Assembly (NCBI RefSeq): GCF_900078385.1
Contig: NZ_FLQR01000006.1
Coordinates: 186,001 to 250,000 of the forward strand
Direction: 5' to 3'
From: an uncultured Microbacterium sp.
Lineage (GTDB): Bacteria; Actinomycetota; Actinomycetes; Actinomycetales; Microbacteriaceae
Length of the DNA stretch: 64,000 nt
Shown piece by piece: positions 42,233-51,805 of the stretch (the first letter of the stretch is position 1; each line of letters starts with the position of its first letter). Made by a program: the position numbers and the translations under genes. The notes under the pieces are model-generated. The model saw nothing but the letters and a program-made list of their open reading frames with translations, had not been told where the DNA came from and did no database searches.

Positions 42233-45009
42233 CGATCGAGACCAATCCCGACACCAATAGCCGAAATGGTGGCGGAGTGCCCGCGGTCCGCTCCGGGCGG
42301 CTTTCCCGGTCGCGACTCCGGCACGGGTGTCGGCGCTTCGCCGCGGGCGGCTCGTCCGAGCTCGCCGCGGGCGCCGCGGCGGGCGTCGGCGATCGTCACT
42401 TCCGGGAGGCCGCGCATCATCGTCGCGGCGACGACGTCGACGGCGGTCTGGCCGGGCCGGGGGATGGCGATGGCTTCGTTGTGGATGCGCCCGCGGGTCA
42501 TGCCCACGTAGAGGCCGGGGGCGTCGACGTCGGGCCCGACGATGGCGAGATCCGTCGTCTCTCCCTGGATGCCGTGCACTGTCGATGCGTAAGCGAGGTT
42601 GAGGTGGTCGGCGGCGTAGTCGGTGCCGATGGTGCGAACGTCGCCGCTATCCGTGGTGCTGACGAGGTCGATCGCAGCATCGTGGATGCGTCGCACGACC
42701 CACAGCGCTCGGTTCTCGACACCGGCGGTGCGGTCGTTGCGTCGGGTTTGGACGACGTCGCCCTCGAGGATGCGCTGCCCGTCCATCCCGACCGCGATCC
42801 GGTGAAGGCTGAGCTGTCGCCTTTCGACGCGACGCTGCTGGATGGCGGTGTTGATCGCGTCGGCCTCGTCGTTCGTAGCCGTGACCAGCGCGATGCGGTG
42901 ACGGATTGCGGTGGCTCGGAAGTAGCCCTCGATCATCACGTCGCGTGCTTGCTGAAGGTCAGCGACGGTGTGGAGGTGACCGCCACGGTCGAGGGCCGTG
43001 GCGACGCTGAGCGCGTCGGCCTGCGAGGCCGGTTCGCGGAGACGAAGGGTGAGGGCGGCGTACTCGTGGTCGTGGAACCGGTGCACGGCGGTGAGTTCGA
43101 CGACGGAGCCGCTGCGACGTGCCATGCAGGCCATCGCACCCGAGTGGCCGACTGGGAGCGCCTGGAGGTGGTCGCCGACCATCGCGATCCCAGCGCCCGT
43201 CTCTGCGGCGAGGATCGCGAGGGCTCGGGCTGTGTGTAGGTCGACCATCCCGGCCTCGTCGACCACGATCCGATCTCCCGGTGACAGCGGGTACCGGCGG
43301 GGACCGAGATAGATGTGGCCGGTGGTGTCGGTGTCGCCGGGCTCGAGTCGCGTCCAGTGCTCCGATCCGGTGCTGTCGTTGTTCCAGCGCCAGCCGTGGT
43401 CGGCGAGAAGGGCATGCAGGCTCGACCCGGCGGTCCCGATCTCTCTGGCCGCGACAGAGGCCGCCTTCTTCGTCGGCGCGACGACCACGAGGCGCCGCCG
43501 TTGCACGTCGAGGGCACGTTTGGCGACGCGGAGCATTGTTGTCTTGCCGGTGCCCGCGGGCCCGGTGATGGTCACCAGCCGATGCGTGCCGGCGATCGCA
43601 GCGGCTGCGTCGGCCTGGTCCTCGTCAAGCGGCAGGTCGCCGATCGCGGCGTTCGCCACGGTCGCGATGGTCGGCCGGCTGATGGTGACGCCTGGTTTGT
43701 TGAGCTGGTCGAACAGGGCGGCCAGTTCCACCTTCAGAGCCGCGGTGGAGGGTGCCATGTAGCCCTTCACATGCGCGGGGCGGTCCGTCTCACCGTCCAG
43801 CAGGTCGACGACATTGCCGAGGGCGCGAGCGACGGCTGCGTCGATAACCGGCTGAAGATCGTCTCGCGGGGCAACCACGCCGCTCGCCGCGACGGCACGG
43901 GTGGCGCCGGCACGGATGTCGACCGCGCTGAAGCGGCCGCCGTTCGCGGCGGATCGTTGGTCGGCGTCCACGAGAGCCATGGTTCCGAGCATCTCGATGT
44001 CGGGTTCCGGCACGACACGCCCGGTCGCGTTGCCGTCGCACAGAAGGGCCGAGTCGATAGCGGCGAGCTCATCCCGCACGAGTCGCTCCCATGTATCCTC
44101 GGCGAGATTGGTGGGTCTGCCTGGGCGGCCCGTTGCCCAGGCGAGGCGGTCGATCTGCTGCAGCACGTCCCGGTCCGGTTCCTGGCCGGGATGCCGATCT
44201 CGCCACTCGGCAAGAGCGACCGCGCGATGTGCTTCGATTTGGTTCGATCGACGTGACAGTGGGCGAACCGCGCGAGCGACCTGCGCTATCTCACCGCCGG
44301 CATTGAGGGTGTAACCGTGGCGGGCCAGAGCGGCGACCCACTCGGGATCGGTTCGCGCCGCGAGATCGCCTTCTGCGTTGATGAGCGTGTGCAGGCGCAT
44401 AGCGACCCGCGAGTCGACGTTAGACCAGTGGCCATCGATGCCCTGCACCTTCACACTCAGCCACAGATGGCGGTGGATGTGCGGATCCAGCGCGCGGGAC
44501 CGACGATGCTGCAGTTCGACGACCTCGAGCCGATGAATCGCCTGCCGGATCCGGCCGCCGGCACCGCGGCGCGCGTTCAGCTCCTGCTGCCAGGTGGTGA
44601 TGATCCGGTACCGCAACCGGTCCTGCAAGGCCTCGAACTCCCGCGAAAGATCCGGGTGGACGAGGGCGACGATGCTGAACGACTTCGGGGCATTGATCGT
44701 GCCATCCAAGATCAGATCCGCCTGCGGCGAGAGCAACTCCCTCCCCCGGCGATCCCCCGACACCGGGTCACGGCCGTCCACCCACGCCATCAACTCGGCG
44801 CGCGACAGCTCATCCTCACGAATCGCGCCACCCTCGACGGTGTACCGGGTCACCGTTGGGGTGTCACCGCGGGAGTAGGCGCCGAGCGCATCGACGCCGC
44901 TGGACAGTCTTGGAGCTGCGTCGCATTGCCCCTGGAGCGCGTACGCGATTGCCGACCGAACCCCGTGGGATTCGACGCCTCGCTTCCACCGCTCAAGTCC
45001 GCCCCGCAC
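42229..45009 (-). CDS. MobF-type relaxase/helicase
   Basis: The 926-residue protein has an N-terminal TrwC/TraI relaxase domain (about 1-300) with the three-His motif at His177, His179 and His181 in DPHIHRHLW, and a C-terminal helicase with Walker A GPAGTGKTT and Walker B VVDEAGM, followed by helicase motifs including YASTVHGIQG. The family nicks DNA at oriT via an N-terminal tyrosine; candidates here are Tyr23, Tyr45 and Tyr56. GTG 45009 is the start. Opposite in direction to the transfer operon, it is probably transcribed from the stretch holding the palindrome at 45035. Confidence 0.9.
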   Translation of the reverse strand: MRGGLERWKRGVESHGVRSAIAYALQGQCDAAPRLSSGVDALGAYSRGDTPTVTRYTVEGGAIREDELSRAELMAWVDGRDPVSGDRRGRELLSPQADLILDGTINAPKSFSIVALVHPDLSREFEALQDRLRYRIITTWQQELNARRGAGGRIRQAIHRLEVVELQHRRSRALDPHIHRHLWLSVKVQGIDGHWSNVDSRVAMRLHTLINAEGDLAARTDPEWVAALARHGYTLNAGGEIAQVARAVRPLSRRSNQIEAHRAVALAEWRDRHPGQEPDRDVLQQIDRLAWATGRPGRPTNLAEDTWERLVRDELAAIDSALLCDGNATGRVVPEPDIEMLGTMALVDADQRSAANGGRFSAVDIRAGATRAVAASGVVAPRDDLQPVIDAAVARALGNVVDLLDGETDRPAHVKGYMAPSTAALKVELAALFDQLNKPGVTISRPTIATVANAAIGDLPLDEDQADAAAAIAGTHRLVTITGPAGTGKTTMLRVAKRALDVQRRRLVVVAPTKKAASVAAREIGTAGSSLHALLADHGWRWNNDSTGSEHWTRLEPGDTDTTGHIYLGPRRYPLSPGDRIVVDEAGMVDLHTARALAILAAETGAGIAMVGDHLQALPVGHSGAMACMARRSGSVVELTAVHRFHDHEYAALTLRLREPASQADALSVATALDRGGHLHTVADLQQARDVMIEGYFRATAIRHRIALVTATNDEADAINTAIQQRRVERRQLSLHRIAVGMDGQRILEGDVVQTRRNDRTAGVENRALWVVRRIHDAAIDLVSTTDSGDVRTIGTDYAADHLNLAYASTVHGIQGETTDLAIVGPDVDAPGLYVGMTRGRIHNEAIAIPRPGQTAVDVVAATMMRGLPEVTIADARRGARGELGRAARGEAPTPVPESRPGKPPGADRGHSATISAIGVGIGLDR

Positions 45010-45034
45010 GTCTCACACGCTACGCCAAAATGTT

Positions 45035-45051
45035 AATCACGTCACGTGATT
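45035..45051. promoter_or_regulatory. Perfect palindrome upstream of relaxase
   Basis: AATCACGT-C-ACGTGATT lies 26 bases before the relaxase start. It may be an operator for relaxase expression or a hairpin within oriT. The stretch 45052-45362 shows no gene. Confidence 0.55.
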
Positions 45052-45362
45052 CACAGAAAGTGCCTGCGTGCATCGCTGTTTTCGTTACGCGGTGGTGCCA
45101 TGCGATTTCATCGGCCTGTCACCCCTTCCGTCGCTCGGATGTGGGGCGACCCGCGTGCATGTCATTGAGCGGGCTATTCGCGCGCTTCGCATTGGAGCCC
45201 TTTGCGACGTCCACCCACCGAGCGCCGACCGCACGAGCAAGGACCGCTCATCGGTCGCCACCCTTGGCTCAAGCCAGATGTGAGGGGTCAGAAGCATGGT
45301 TGCTCGCTCAAGAGGCTGATGGACGGTCGCTGATCCCACATCCTCAGCCGGAACCGAGTTTC

Positions 45363-46130
45363 TTAGGCGCGTCGCTTCTTTGACCACTTCGCAGAGGCCC
45401 GTCGGGCCCTCGAACTTGGCGGGACTTCGTCTCGACCGAGCTCTGCATAGTCCGACTCAATTTCGGTCAGAAGTCGCATGTACTTCGCCCCATATCCGAG
45501 CGGCTGCCCGTGCGCCGCAATCTGATTCATGAGCGCATCTACGTCGAGCGACGCAGAAAAGATTCCCGTGCGAGGCACGTCCACTCCGAGCAGCCACCCG
45601 GCGTAATGCGTGCGCACCGCGTTCCGCCTGCTCGCGCTGCCAGGCAATATCTCGTCGACCGCTTCTCGGACTGATGCCGACAGATCGTTCATCGCATGTT
45701 TCAACGCCGGCGCTTCCCGGACGAGCGATTCAAGCGCCGCGATCTCTGTGTTCTCAGGCAGCGCATCGCGCCACGCGATCAGATCCATGCCCTTGGCACT
45801 CGAGAGCACGTTCTCGACGTATTGCATGAAGAAGTCGATTTGGGCGGTCCGCTCCATCGGTACTGAGACCGCGGTTCGGATAAGCGGCTGGGCGTGAGCC
45901 CATGCGCTTTCGGCAAGACGGCGACGCTCACGCTTCGCCACGACCGTCTGCATTATCCATAGGCCGATACCGACGAGAGCACCAACGATCGCCGTGTTGA
46001 TGAAGTCGGGGAGGAATTGCGACCAATCCGCAGGCCACCATGCGAGATTCGCCCAAGGATCAGCGGGCGGCGTCTCGGGAGGATTCGGGGACGATGACAC
46101 GTCGACGAGCCTATCCAGCGAGATATGCAC
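45363..46130 (-). CDS. Hypothetical membrane-anchored protein (255 aa)
   Basis: The protein has a Pro-rich start, one membrane helix (about 44-66) and a ~190-residue cytoplasmic helical domain with a Lys/Arg-rich tail. I do not recognise the family. GTG 46130 has no strong ribosome site; a GTG about 30 bases later is possible. It lies between relaxase and the 137-residue membrane gene, in a zone of unknown cargo genes. Confidence 0.65.
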   Translation of the reverse strand: MHISLDRLVDVSSSPNPPETPPADPWANLAWWPADWSQFLPDFINTAIVGALVGIGLWIMQTVVAKRERRRLAESAWAHAQPLIRTAVSVPMERTAQIDFFMQYVENVLSSAKGMDLIAWRDALPENTEIAALESLVREAPALKHAMNDLSASVREAVDEILPGSASRRNAVRTHYAGWLLGVDVPRTGIFSASLDVDALMNQIAAHGQPLGYGAKYMRLLTEIESDYAELGRDEVPPSSRARRASAKWSKKRRA

Positions 46131-46256
46131 CGTCGGCGGCGATCGCGCGTCTCAGACCGCGAACTACGACGATCCACTTCAGCGCATGGACCGCTGGGCG
46201 ACCGGTCAAAGTACGCGCGACATCTACGGACGATATGAGCAAGCGAGAGGTGCGGT

Positions 46257-46670
46257 TTAGGAAATCGATCCAGCCGTCTGCAGGAACATCGAGACGATCG
46301 CAGTTGCCGCAGCGAGCGAAACCAGCAGTGGAGACGTGAGCGCAATGATCCATCGCGTGACCGCAGGATGATCGCACGCGCTCGCTACGCGCTGGCCGAC
46401 CAAGTAGGTGACGGCCCGCGCGAACCCTGCGCGACGACGATCGACGCCGAGCCGTTTGACGTCGATCGCCAGCCACACCAGGAAGATGACGATCGCGGCC
46501 TGGATCGCATAGATTCCTACGGCCCCGACGAGCGAAGACAGCGCGTCGGCAACTTGCTGCGCCGAGCCCGCAGGAACAGCCACCCCGGCCATGCCGCCTA
46601 GGAACGTCGAAACGCAAAGCAGGAAGGCCGCAGTTCCAGGACCGTGTTGGGGCAGTTGACGGGTGGTCAT
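46257..46670 (-). CDS. Hypothetical membrane protein (137 aa)
   Basis: The protein has three hydrophobic helices (about 15-33, 47-68 and 112-133) with a basic loop (DVKRLGVDRRR) between the second and third. No motif is known. ATG 46670 is chosen. It is 42 bases after the small Lys/Ser-rich gene on the same strand and likely shares its transcript. Confidence 0.62.
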   Translation of the reverse strand: MTTRQLPQHGPGTAAFLLCVSTFLGGMAGVAVPAGSAQQVADALSSLVGAVGIYAIQAAIVIFLVWLAIDVKRLGVDRRRAGFARAVTYLVGQRVASACDHPAVTRWIIALTSPLLVSLAAATAIVSMFLQTAGSIS

Positions 46671-46712
46671 AGCAGAGGGGGCCGACGGCAACGCCGTCGA
46701 CCCCCAGGAAGC

Positions 46713-46844
46713 TCAGCCCTTGCCGAGCGTCGAGCCCGCCTTCGACTTGGCCGGCTTGCTCGACGAGTTGGACGCGAGCGTCCTTCCCGCGTTGCTCAGC
46801 GAGGCCTTCGAGGGCTTGGACGACCGTGACGACGACTTCGCCAT
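46713..46844 (-). CDS. Lys/Ser-rich peptide (43 aa)
   Basis: The 43-residue product begins MAKSSSRSSKPSKASL and continues with repeated Ser-Lys and Lys-Ala-Ser steps. There is no Cys and no hydrophobic segment. An AAGGAG ribosome site stands 8 bases before the ATG. A ~150-base leader with a long stem-loop at 46952-47002 precedes it. It could be a nucleic-acid-binding basic peptide. No named family is recognised. Confidence 0.65.
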   Translation of the reverse strand: MAKSSSRSSKPSKASLSNAGRTLASNSSSKPAKSKAGSTLGKG

Positions 46845-46951
46845 GATGCACTCCTTCTCTGTTACCGAGAAGCAGATCACCCGATCGGACTTGAGCCCAC
46901 TCGTGCAGAGACCACGGAGCCTCTAGAGTCAAGGAGTCGACCAGACACCTC

Positions 46952-47002
46952 AGCCCCGACCTGCTGCGTCCAGAGCCCGTCTCTGAACTGCCGGTCGGGG
47001 CT
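46952..47002. other. Structured stem-loop between divergent genes
   Basis: AGCCCCGACC at 46952-46961 pairs with 46993-47002, and an inner CAGAG/CTCTG stem closes the loop. It lies between the divergent 43-residue and 260-residue genes, and would be in the leader of the first if transcription starts near 47000. It may be an RNA control element; terminator function between divergent promoters would be odd. Confidence 0.5.
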
Positions 47003-47102
47003 CCTTCGTGCACCCACACTCTACAGCGCGCCCACGACGCGAAGGTCGACACGCGGGTGAGTTCACTAACACGAATACTGGCTGTGGGTGTACTCTGATC
47101 CC

Positions 47103-47885
47103 GTGATCACCCGCCAACGCGCCCTCGATGTCCTCCAGGTTAACGATGTCGCACGCGGCATCGCATGGGCCTTCAACTCCGCCTGTGAGCAGGCGCTCGA
47201 CGACTTCACCCGCGGCAACGGGTACGGAGCGCTCACCGCCGGGGTCGGTAGGTACGAGCTCATCGCCGACCGCCTCGACCGTGTCTTCTCCTGCGGGGAG
47301 TATGAAGTCACCGAAGGCATGGAGTCGGTCGGACTTGATGTCCTCTACGAGGGACTGAGCGAGCGGGCGCGTCTCACGATGCCCGTGATCCCCGCCGGAG
47401 CGGTGACCCGCTCGAACTTCCGCGGCAGCAACGGCTGGACGGTGGGCGGTTTCCGATTCATCACTCACTCGTTCTCGCGAGGTGAGATCGCACGGATCGA
47501 TTGGACGAAGGCTAGCCCGACGCTTCAGGCGGTTGCCCGCCAGCGGCCCGACGAGACGGGACTTCTGACGCTGCTCGACGTGATGCTCGACATCGAGCAG
47601 CGCAACGATCTCGCTTCTCAGGATGACCTTCCGACGGTTCCCATGCCCACGCTTGTCCTGGTACATGCCTTGGACCGCGAGACAGCCGAACGCGAACTCG
47701 CCATCGGTCACGCCCACTACAACGACGACCTCGGTGGACCGTGGCACTGGCACGAGGATCTGTTGAGCGGGCCGGAGCCCGACCGGGCCGGCCGTGTGGT
47801 CCCCGACGCTCCGGCGCCGACGCAGAAGGAACCGGACGTCACCGTGCGCCTGCGCAAGAAGGATGCCGCGGAGGACGCAGGTTGA
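47103..47885 (+). CDS. Unknown partner of ImmA/IrrE protein (260 aa)
   Basis: The protein is soluble with no recognised motif; conserved-looking parts are VARGIAWAFNSACEQALDDF and GGPWHWHEDL. GTG 47103 is 7 bases downstream of a TACTCT -10-like box, so translation may be leaderless. Its stop overlaps the TTG start of the XRE-ImmA gene (TTGA), which makes them a translational pair. This suggests a repressor/protease switch or a toxin/antitoxin or defence unit. Function is unknown. Confidence 0.75.
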   Translation: MITRQRALDVLQVNDVARGIAWAFNSACEQALDDFTRGNGYGALTAGVGRYELIADRLDRVFSCGEYEVTEGMESVGLDVLYEGLSERARLTMPVIPAGAVTRSNFRGSNGWTVGGFRFITHSFSRGEIARIDWTKASPTLQAVARQRPDETGLLTLLDVMLDIEQRNDLASQDDLPTVPMPTLVLVHALDRETAERELAIGHAHYNDDLGGPWHWHEDLLSGPEPDRAGRVVPDAPAPTQKEPDVTVRLRKKDAAEDAG

Positions 47886-49045
47886 GCACCCCACAGGTGC
47901 CCACCCTCTTCGCTGGCGACCGGCTAACACTCGCACGTCAGCTCGAGGGTCTGCGCAAGAGCGACCTGGCCGCTCGCATCGAGAAGAGCGCGACGACCGT
48001 CGCTGCGTGGGAGGCAGGAACGAAGCGTCCCACCGCTGCCAACGTGGCCCAGTTGGCGTTGGGCCTCGGAGTGACACCGGCGTTCTTCGCACCCCGAGGC
48101 ACAGAAGCGACAACCGAGGACGCTGTTCCTCACTTCCGCTCGCTGCGGTCAACGAGCCAGCGGGCTCGTGACCAGGCGTTCGCGTATGGACTGCTTGCCG
48201 TCGACATCGCGGACGCCATCGAGAAGCATGTCGAGTTTCCCGAGGTCGACGTTCCTTCATTCGAGGTTTCCGCCGACGACGTGGAAGACGGGCCAGAGGA
48301 GGCAGCCCGCGAGCTCCGGCGTGCATGGGGCATCGACACGGGACCGATGAAACACATGGTGCGCCTGCTCGAGAACCACGGTGTGCTCGTCGTGTTCAGC
48401 CCGACGCAAACATCCTCGGTGGACGCGTACTCCTTCGAGTCCGCGAGCCGACCGGTGGTCGTCCTCAACCCCGTCAAGAGCGACTACTACCGGCAGCGGT
48501 TCGACGTCGCCCACGAACTCGGCCACCTCGTGATGCATCGCGACGCCGAGCCCGGCGGTCGAGTCGTCGAGGAGCAGGCCAACCGATTCGCGTCGGAGCT
48601 GCTGATGCCGGCAGCGGAGATTCGGGACGTGTTGCCGACCGCGATGAACACTCGCGCATGGGACGCCCTCGGGACGCTCAAGGAGCAGTGGGGCGTCAGC
48701 ATCCAGGCGCTCCTCTTTCGCGCGCGCCGGCTGAGCACCATTAGCGACGTGACCTACCGTAACGCCATCATCACCCTGAGCCAGCGCGGTTGGCGCAGGA
48801 ACGAGCCCGGCCTGGTGACAGCGGTCGAGCAGCCGTCCATGCTGCCTCGGTCGACGGAGCTGCTGGAGGAGTCGGGCATCCCGCGCGAGTCACTCGTGGA
48901 TCAGGCGCGCGCACCCCGCGACCTCTTCGACATCGCCATTGCACGGGTCCCTCGCTTCGATGGCCGTGACGATGACGGAGAGGTCCAGAGCAGAGCGTCC
49001 AACGTCATTCCGCTTCTCACGGGCCGCGCGGTCAGCAGCGACTAG
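47882..49045 (+). CDS. XRE regulator with ImmA/IrrE metallopeptidase domain
   Basis: The 387-residue protein has an N-terminal helix-turn-helix (about 14-70) and an ImmA/IrrE-type zinc peptidase with HELGH (His211, Glu212, His215) and a downstream Glu. In ICEBs1 the separate proteins ImmR and ImmA control excision: the protease cuts the repressor. Here both are fused. TTG start at 47882 is coupled to the 260-residue gene. It could control the element or respond to damage. Confidence 0.9.
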   Translation: MSTPQVPTLFAGDRLTLARQLEGLRKSDLAARIEKSATTVAAWEAGTKRPTAANVAQLALGLGVTPAFFAPRGTEATTEDAVPHFRSLRSTSQRARDQAFAYGLLAVDIADAIEKHVEFPEVDVPSFEVSADDVEDGPEEAARELRRAWGIDTGPMKHMVRLLENHGVLVVFSPTQTSSVDAYSFESASRPVVVLNPVKSDYYRQRFDVAHELGHLVMHRDAEPGGRVVEEQANRFASELLMPAAEIRDVLPTAMNTRAWDALGTLKEQWGVSIQALLFRARRLSTISDVTYRNAIITLSQRGWRRNEPGLVTAVEQPSMLPRSTELLEESGIPRESLVDQARAPRDLFDIAIARVPRFDGRDDDGEVQSRASNVIPLLTGRAVSSD

Positions 49046-49148
49046 AGGTGGGCCTCGGGAGGAGTGTTCACCTTCGTTGTGATCTGGGCTCCGCCGCCGG
49101 CGGCCAGGTGACCGCAAACCCCGTGACGGAGTAGGGCCAGAGAGCCTC

Positions 49149-50366
49149 TCAGTACTCCCAGTCCACCGAGCGGACGGGGATGCCCTCACGATCCCACGCA
49201 CGCCGTGCGCCACGCTTGAGCCGTTCGTTGCAGTAGGCGCCGCAGACATGTCGGTCGCGGTGGATCCAGTGCGTCTTCGCGGGAAGTGGGGCCTCGCACC
49301 AGATGCACGGTTCGCCGCCCAAGGCTCGACCGGACGGATGGGCAAGGGCCCTGCGGTACCACTCCCAGAAGTCCTCACCCGGTCCGTTCCCGGCCTGTGT
49401 GACCACCCAGTCGGGCACCTTCGTCCGTGCGTTTCGTGCCCCGAGTCGTGCGCGCAGTTCCTGCTCACCGATGGTCATGCGGGTGATGAACGCTTCCTCG
49501 GTGATGATCTCCAGCTTCTGTCCGGCGCCCACCTGCGCGAACGCCTTCGTCAGCTTCGCTGAGAAGGCGGCGCCAGGGCGGAACGTGCGTTCATCGAAGT
49601 CGCCTGTCACAAGGATGCTGGTTGTCTTAGTGACGCCGTCCTGCCACCTGCCGCCCTGCTCTACGACGAGCTCGCGCGCGCGGTCTCGCACCATCATTTT
49701 CAGCGCACCGGTGAAACAGACGACCTCTCCGGCGAACCCCGTGCCGATGAGGTCGTCGTTCTCTGCCGTCAGCTGCGCAAACAGCATGTCGTCACGCTCC
49801 GTCCACGTGGGAACGGCGGGGACGCGTAGGTATTCACTGAGGTCGGCGACCGACGATGCTCTGGCGATCGTCGCCAGAGCGACAAGCACCATAGCGGAGG
49901 CGCGGGCATCGGCAAGCGGATCGTGGTGGTCGAAAGACGGGAGCTCAAGGTGCTCCGCTACCCACGGCAGCGAGTAGGACGGGATCTTGACGCACGCGCG
50001 AGCCAGCTGGAGCGTGCACAGAGTGGAGAGGACGGGCAGGTCGATATCGTGCGCGCCGCACGTGTTCAGCAGGACCGACATGTCGAAGGCCGCGTTGTGA
50101 CCGACGACGACGTCGTCGGCGATGAACCCGCGGAGCGGACCGTACACCTCGGTCCAGCCGGGCGCCGTCGCGACGACGTCGGCAGTGATGCCGTGCACCC
50201 GGATGTTGCCCGGCTCGAAGTCATTGAGGCCTTCGGCCGGGCGGATCAAGGTGAAGTACTCGTCGACCACTTGACCGTCGCGGACACGGACGGCGCCGAC
50301 CGCGCACGCCGACGCGTGCGACCGATTCGCGGTCTCGAAGTCGAGCGCGACAAAATCCAGCCCCAT
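49149..50366 (-). CDS. DEDDh exonuclease with BRCT domain
   Basis: The 405-residue protein has an N-terminal DnaQ-type 3'-5' exonuclease (about 1-170) with ALDFETAN (Asp9, Glu11) and the later HDPLADARA block. A BRCT domain follows (about 225-305, with EVVCFTGALKMM). A Cys-rich tail (CIWCEAPLP, HRDRHVCGAYC) ends it. Such proteins repair or process DNA. ATG 50366 follows GGGAGG. Its function in the element is unknown. Confidence 0.88.
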   Translation of the reverse strand: MGLDFVALDFETANRSHASACAVGAVRVRDGQVVDEYFTLIRPAEGLNDFEPGNIRVHGITADVVATAPGWTEVYGPLRGFIADDVVVGHNAAFDMSVLLNTCGAHDIDLPVLSTLCTLQLARACVKIPSYSLPWVAEHLELPSFDHHDPLADARASAMVLVALATIARASSVADLSEYLRVPAVPTWTERDDMLFAQLTAENDDLIGTGFAGEVVCFTGALKMMVRDRARELVVEQGGRWQDGVTKTTSILVTGDFDERTFRPGAAFSAKLTKAFAQVGAGQKLEIITEEAFITRMTIGEQELRARLGARNARTKVPDWVVTQAGNGPGEDFWEWYRRALAHPSGRALGGEPCIWCEAPLPAKTHWIHRDRHVCGAYCNERLKRGARRAWDREGIPVRSVDWEY

Positions 50367-50586
50367 TACTGCCTCCCGAAACTGGGACAAGTATGCGGGT
50401 GAATGCGTCGGCATTGTGGCATGACTACCGTGCGGCGTGTTGAGCCGGCAGGAGGACTCATTCACCCGCTACTCGGTGTCGGGGAAACCGGATCAAGCTT
50501 CGTCTAGAACCATCAGAATGTTCGGCCCTATCCACGAACGCACGCTGACCGCCCGCCAACCGCACGCTGCTCGTTAGAGGATCCCC

Positions 50587-50772
50587 TTGCACGTGCTGCT
50601 GCAATGGGACGACCAAGGTGACAATCGGCAAATGGCGTTGGACCTCTTCGACGCTTTCGGCTCCAGAGAGAAGACACTGCAGGCGAACCTGGGCGGCCAC
50701 ACCGGCGTGCCGTCGTTCGCCGGCGAAGATGCTGCCCGGTTCTTCGCGCGACATTTCAACAGGCCCGCCTGA
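50587..50772 (+). pseudogene. Alpha/beta-hydrolase C-terminal remnant
   Basis: The frame encodes LLQWDDQGD, LFDAFGSREKTLQANLGGHTGVP and FFARHFNRPA, which match the end of dienelactone-hydrolase-like alpha/beta hydrolases, including the catalytic Asp and His regions. A stop precedes the segment and no N-terminal part exists. The rest of 50367-50929 shows no gene. Confidence 0.65.
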
Positions 50773-50929
50773 CTGTCAGAGAAGTGGACTGCGCGTCGGT
50801 GGTATCGCTTAGTCGTCGCCCGCTGGTCGACCCGGATCGATACGCCCAGTCGCTGATCCATCCACTCACTGTCGCGCGCATCGTGAGGGTCTACCCCCGA
50901 AGTGACGAGGGATTGTCCTGTCGCGGACC

Positions 50930-51805
50930 CTATGCGGCAGAGTTCGCTTCCTCTCGGAGCAGGTCCCGCACGAACTCCGATATGGGTGTTGGGCGCACAT
51001 CGTACCTGTCACTGGTGATGGTCATGTCGATCTCCGAGTCGTATCCGTCGAGCGCGGCCAGCAGGTGTGTGACGAACTCGGGCAGGCCGGGGATTGCCTC
51101 CCCGACGGGTAGGTGCTCGACGGGCAGGCTTCTGCCCAGCTCATCTTCGAACGCCGCGACGACGTCGCGCCAGGTCAACGGCGTCGGTCCGCCGACCACG
51201 ATGGTTTGGTCCCGCGCCTCAGGGTGGGTCAGAGCAGCGACGGCATAGGCCGCGACGTCCGCGGACGCGACGAACGAATGCTTGCGTTGCCCACTGCCGA
51301 TGAGCGTCACCGGCCGGTTCGCTTGTGCCGGCCCGGCCACGACGAGCGGGATCAGGAGATCCATGAATGTCGCCGGCTGCAGAACAGTAGATTCGAGGCG
51401 ACTCTCCCGCAGGCGCTGCTCTGTGGCACCCTTCGCCGCGAGAATCGGCATCGGGTGGTTCGGATGCGCTCCGAGCGCGGAGATGAACAGGAACCGTTTC
51501 ACATCGGTCACTTCTGCGGCATGGATGAGGTTCTCGTTGCCGGCGTGGTCAACGGTTTGCACGGTGTCCGGGGGCCGTCTGCCGGCTGCGTTCGCCGTTG
51601 TGATCACGGTTTCGACCCCTTCGCACGCCAGGAGCAGGGATTCGGGGTCCTTGAGATCGGCGGCGACGTGCTCGACGTCACCACGGTCGGTACGGGTCGG
51701 CCGGGAGTCGGTGCGCGCCACGAGGCGGAGCCGCTCGCCACGCTCGAGCAGACGATCGACGATCTGGCCGCCGAGCGCGCCGCTGGCTCCGACGATGAGA
51801 ATCAT
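50930..51805 (-). CDS. NmrA-like NAD(P)-binding oxidoreductase
   Basis: The 291-residue protein is an atypical SDR of the NmrA/SDR_a5 type: Rossmann motif GASGALGGQ, and RFLFISALGAH mid-protein. There is no YxxxK catalytic pair, as common in the group, which may sense redox state or reduce quinones. ATG 51805 follows AAGGAG. It overlaps the SnoaL gene's end by 4 bases. Confidence 0.88.
   Translation of the reverse strand: MILIVGASGALGGQIVDRLLERGERLRLVARTDSRPTRTDRGDVEHVAADLKDPESLLLACEGVETVITTANAAGRRPPDTVQTVDHAGNENLIHAAEVTDVKRFLFISALGAHPNHPMPILAAKGATEQRLRESRLESTVLQPATFMDLLIPLVVAGPAQANRPVTLIGSGQRKHSFVASADVAAYAVAALTHPEARDQTIVVGGPTPLTWRDVVAAFEDELGRSLPVEHLPVGEAIPGLPEFVTHLLAALDGYDSEIDMTITSDRYDVRPTPISEFVRDLLREEANSAA

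Noticed and set aside
44317..45036. 239-codon frame antisense to the relaxase
   Set aside because: Shadow of the relaxase, whose HxHxH motif and helicase motifs are clear.
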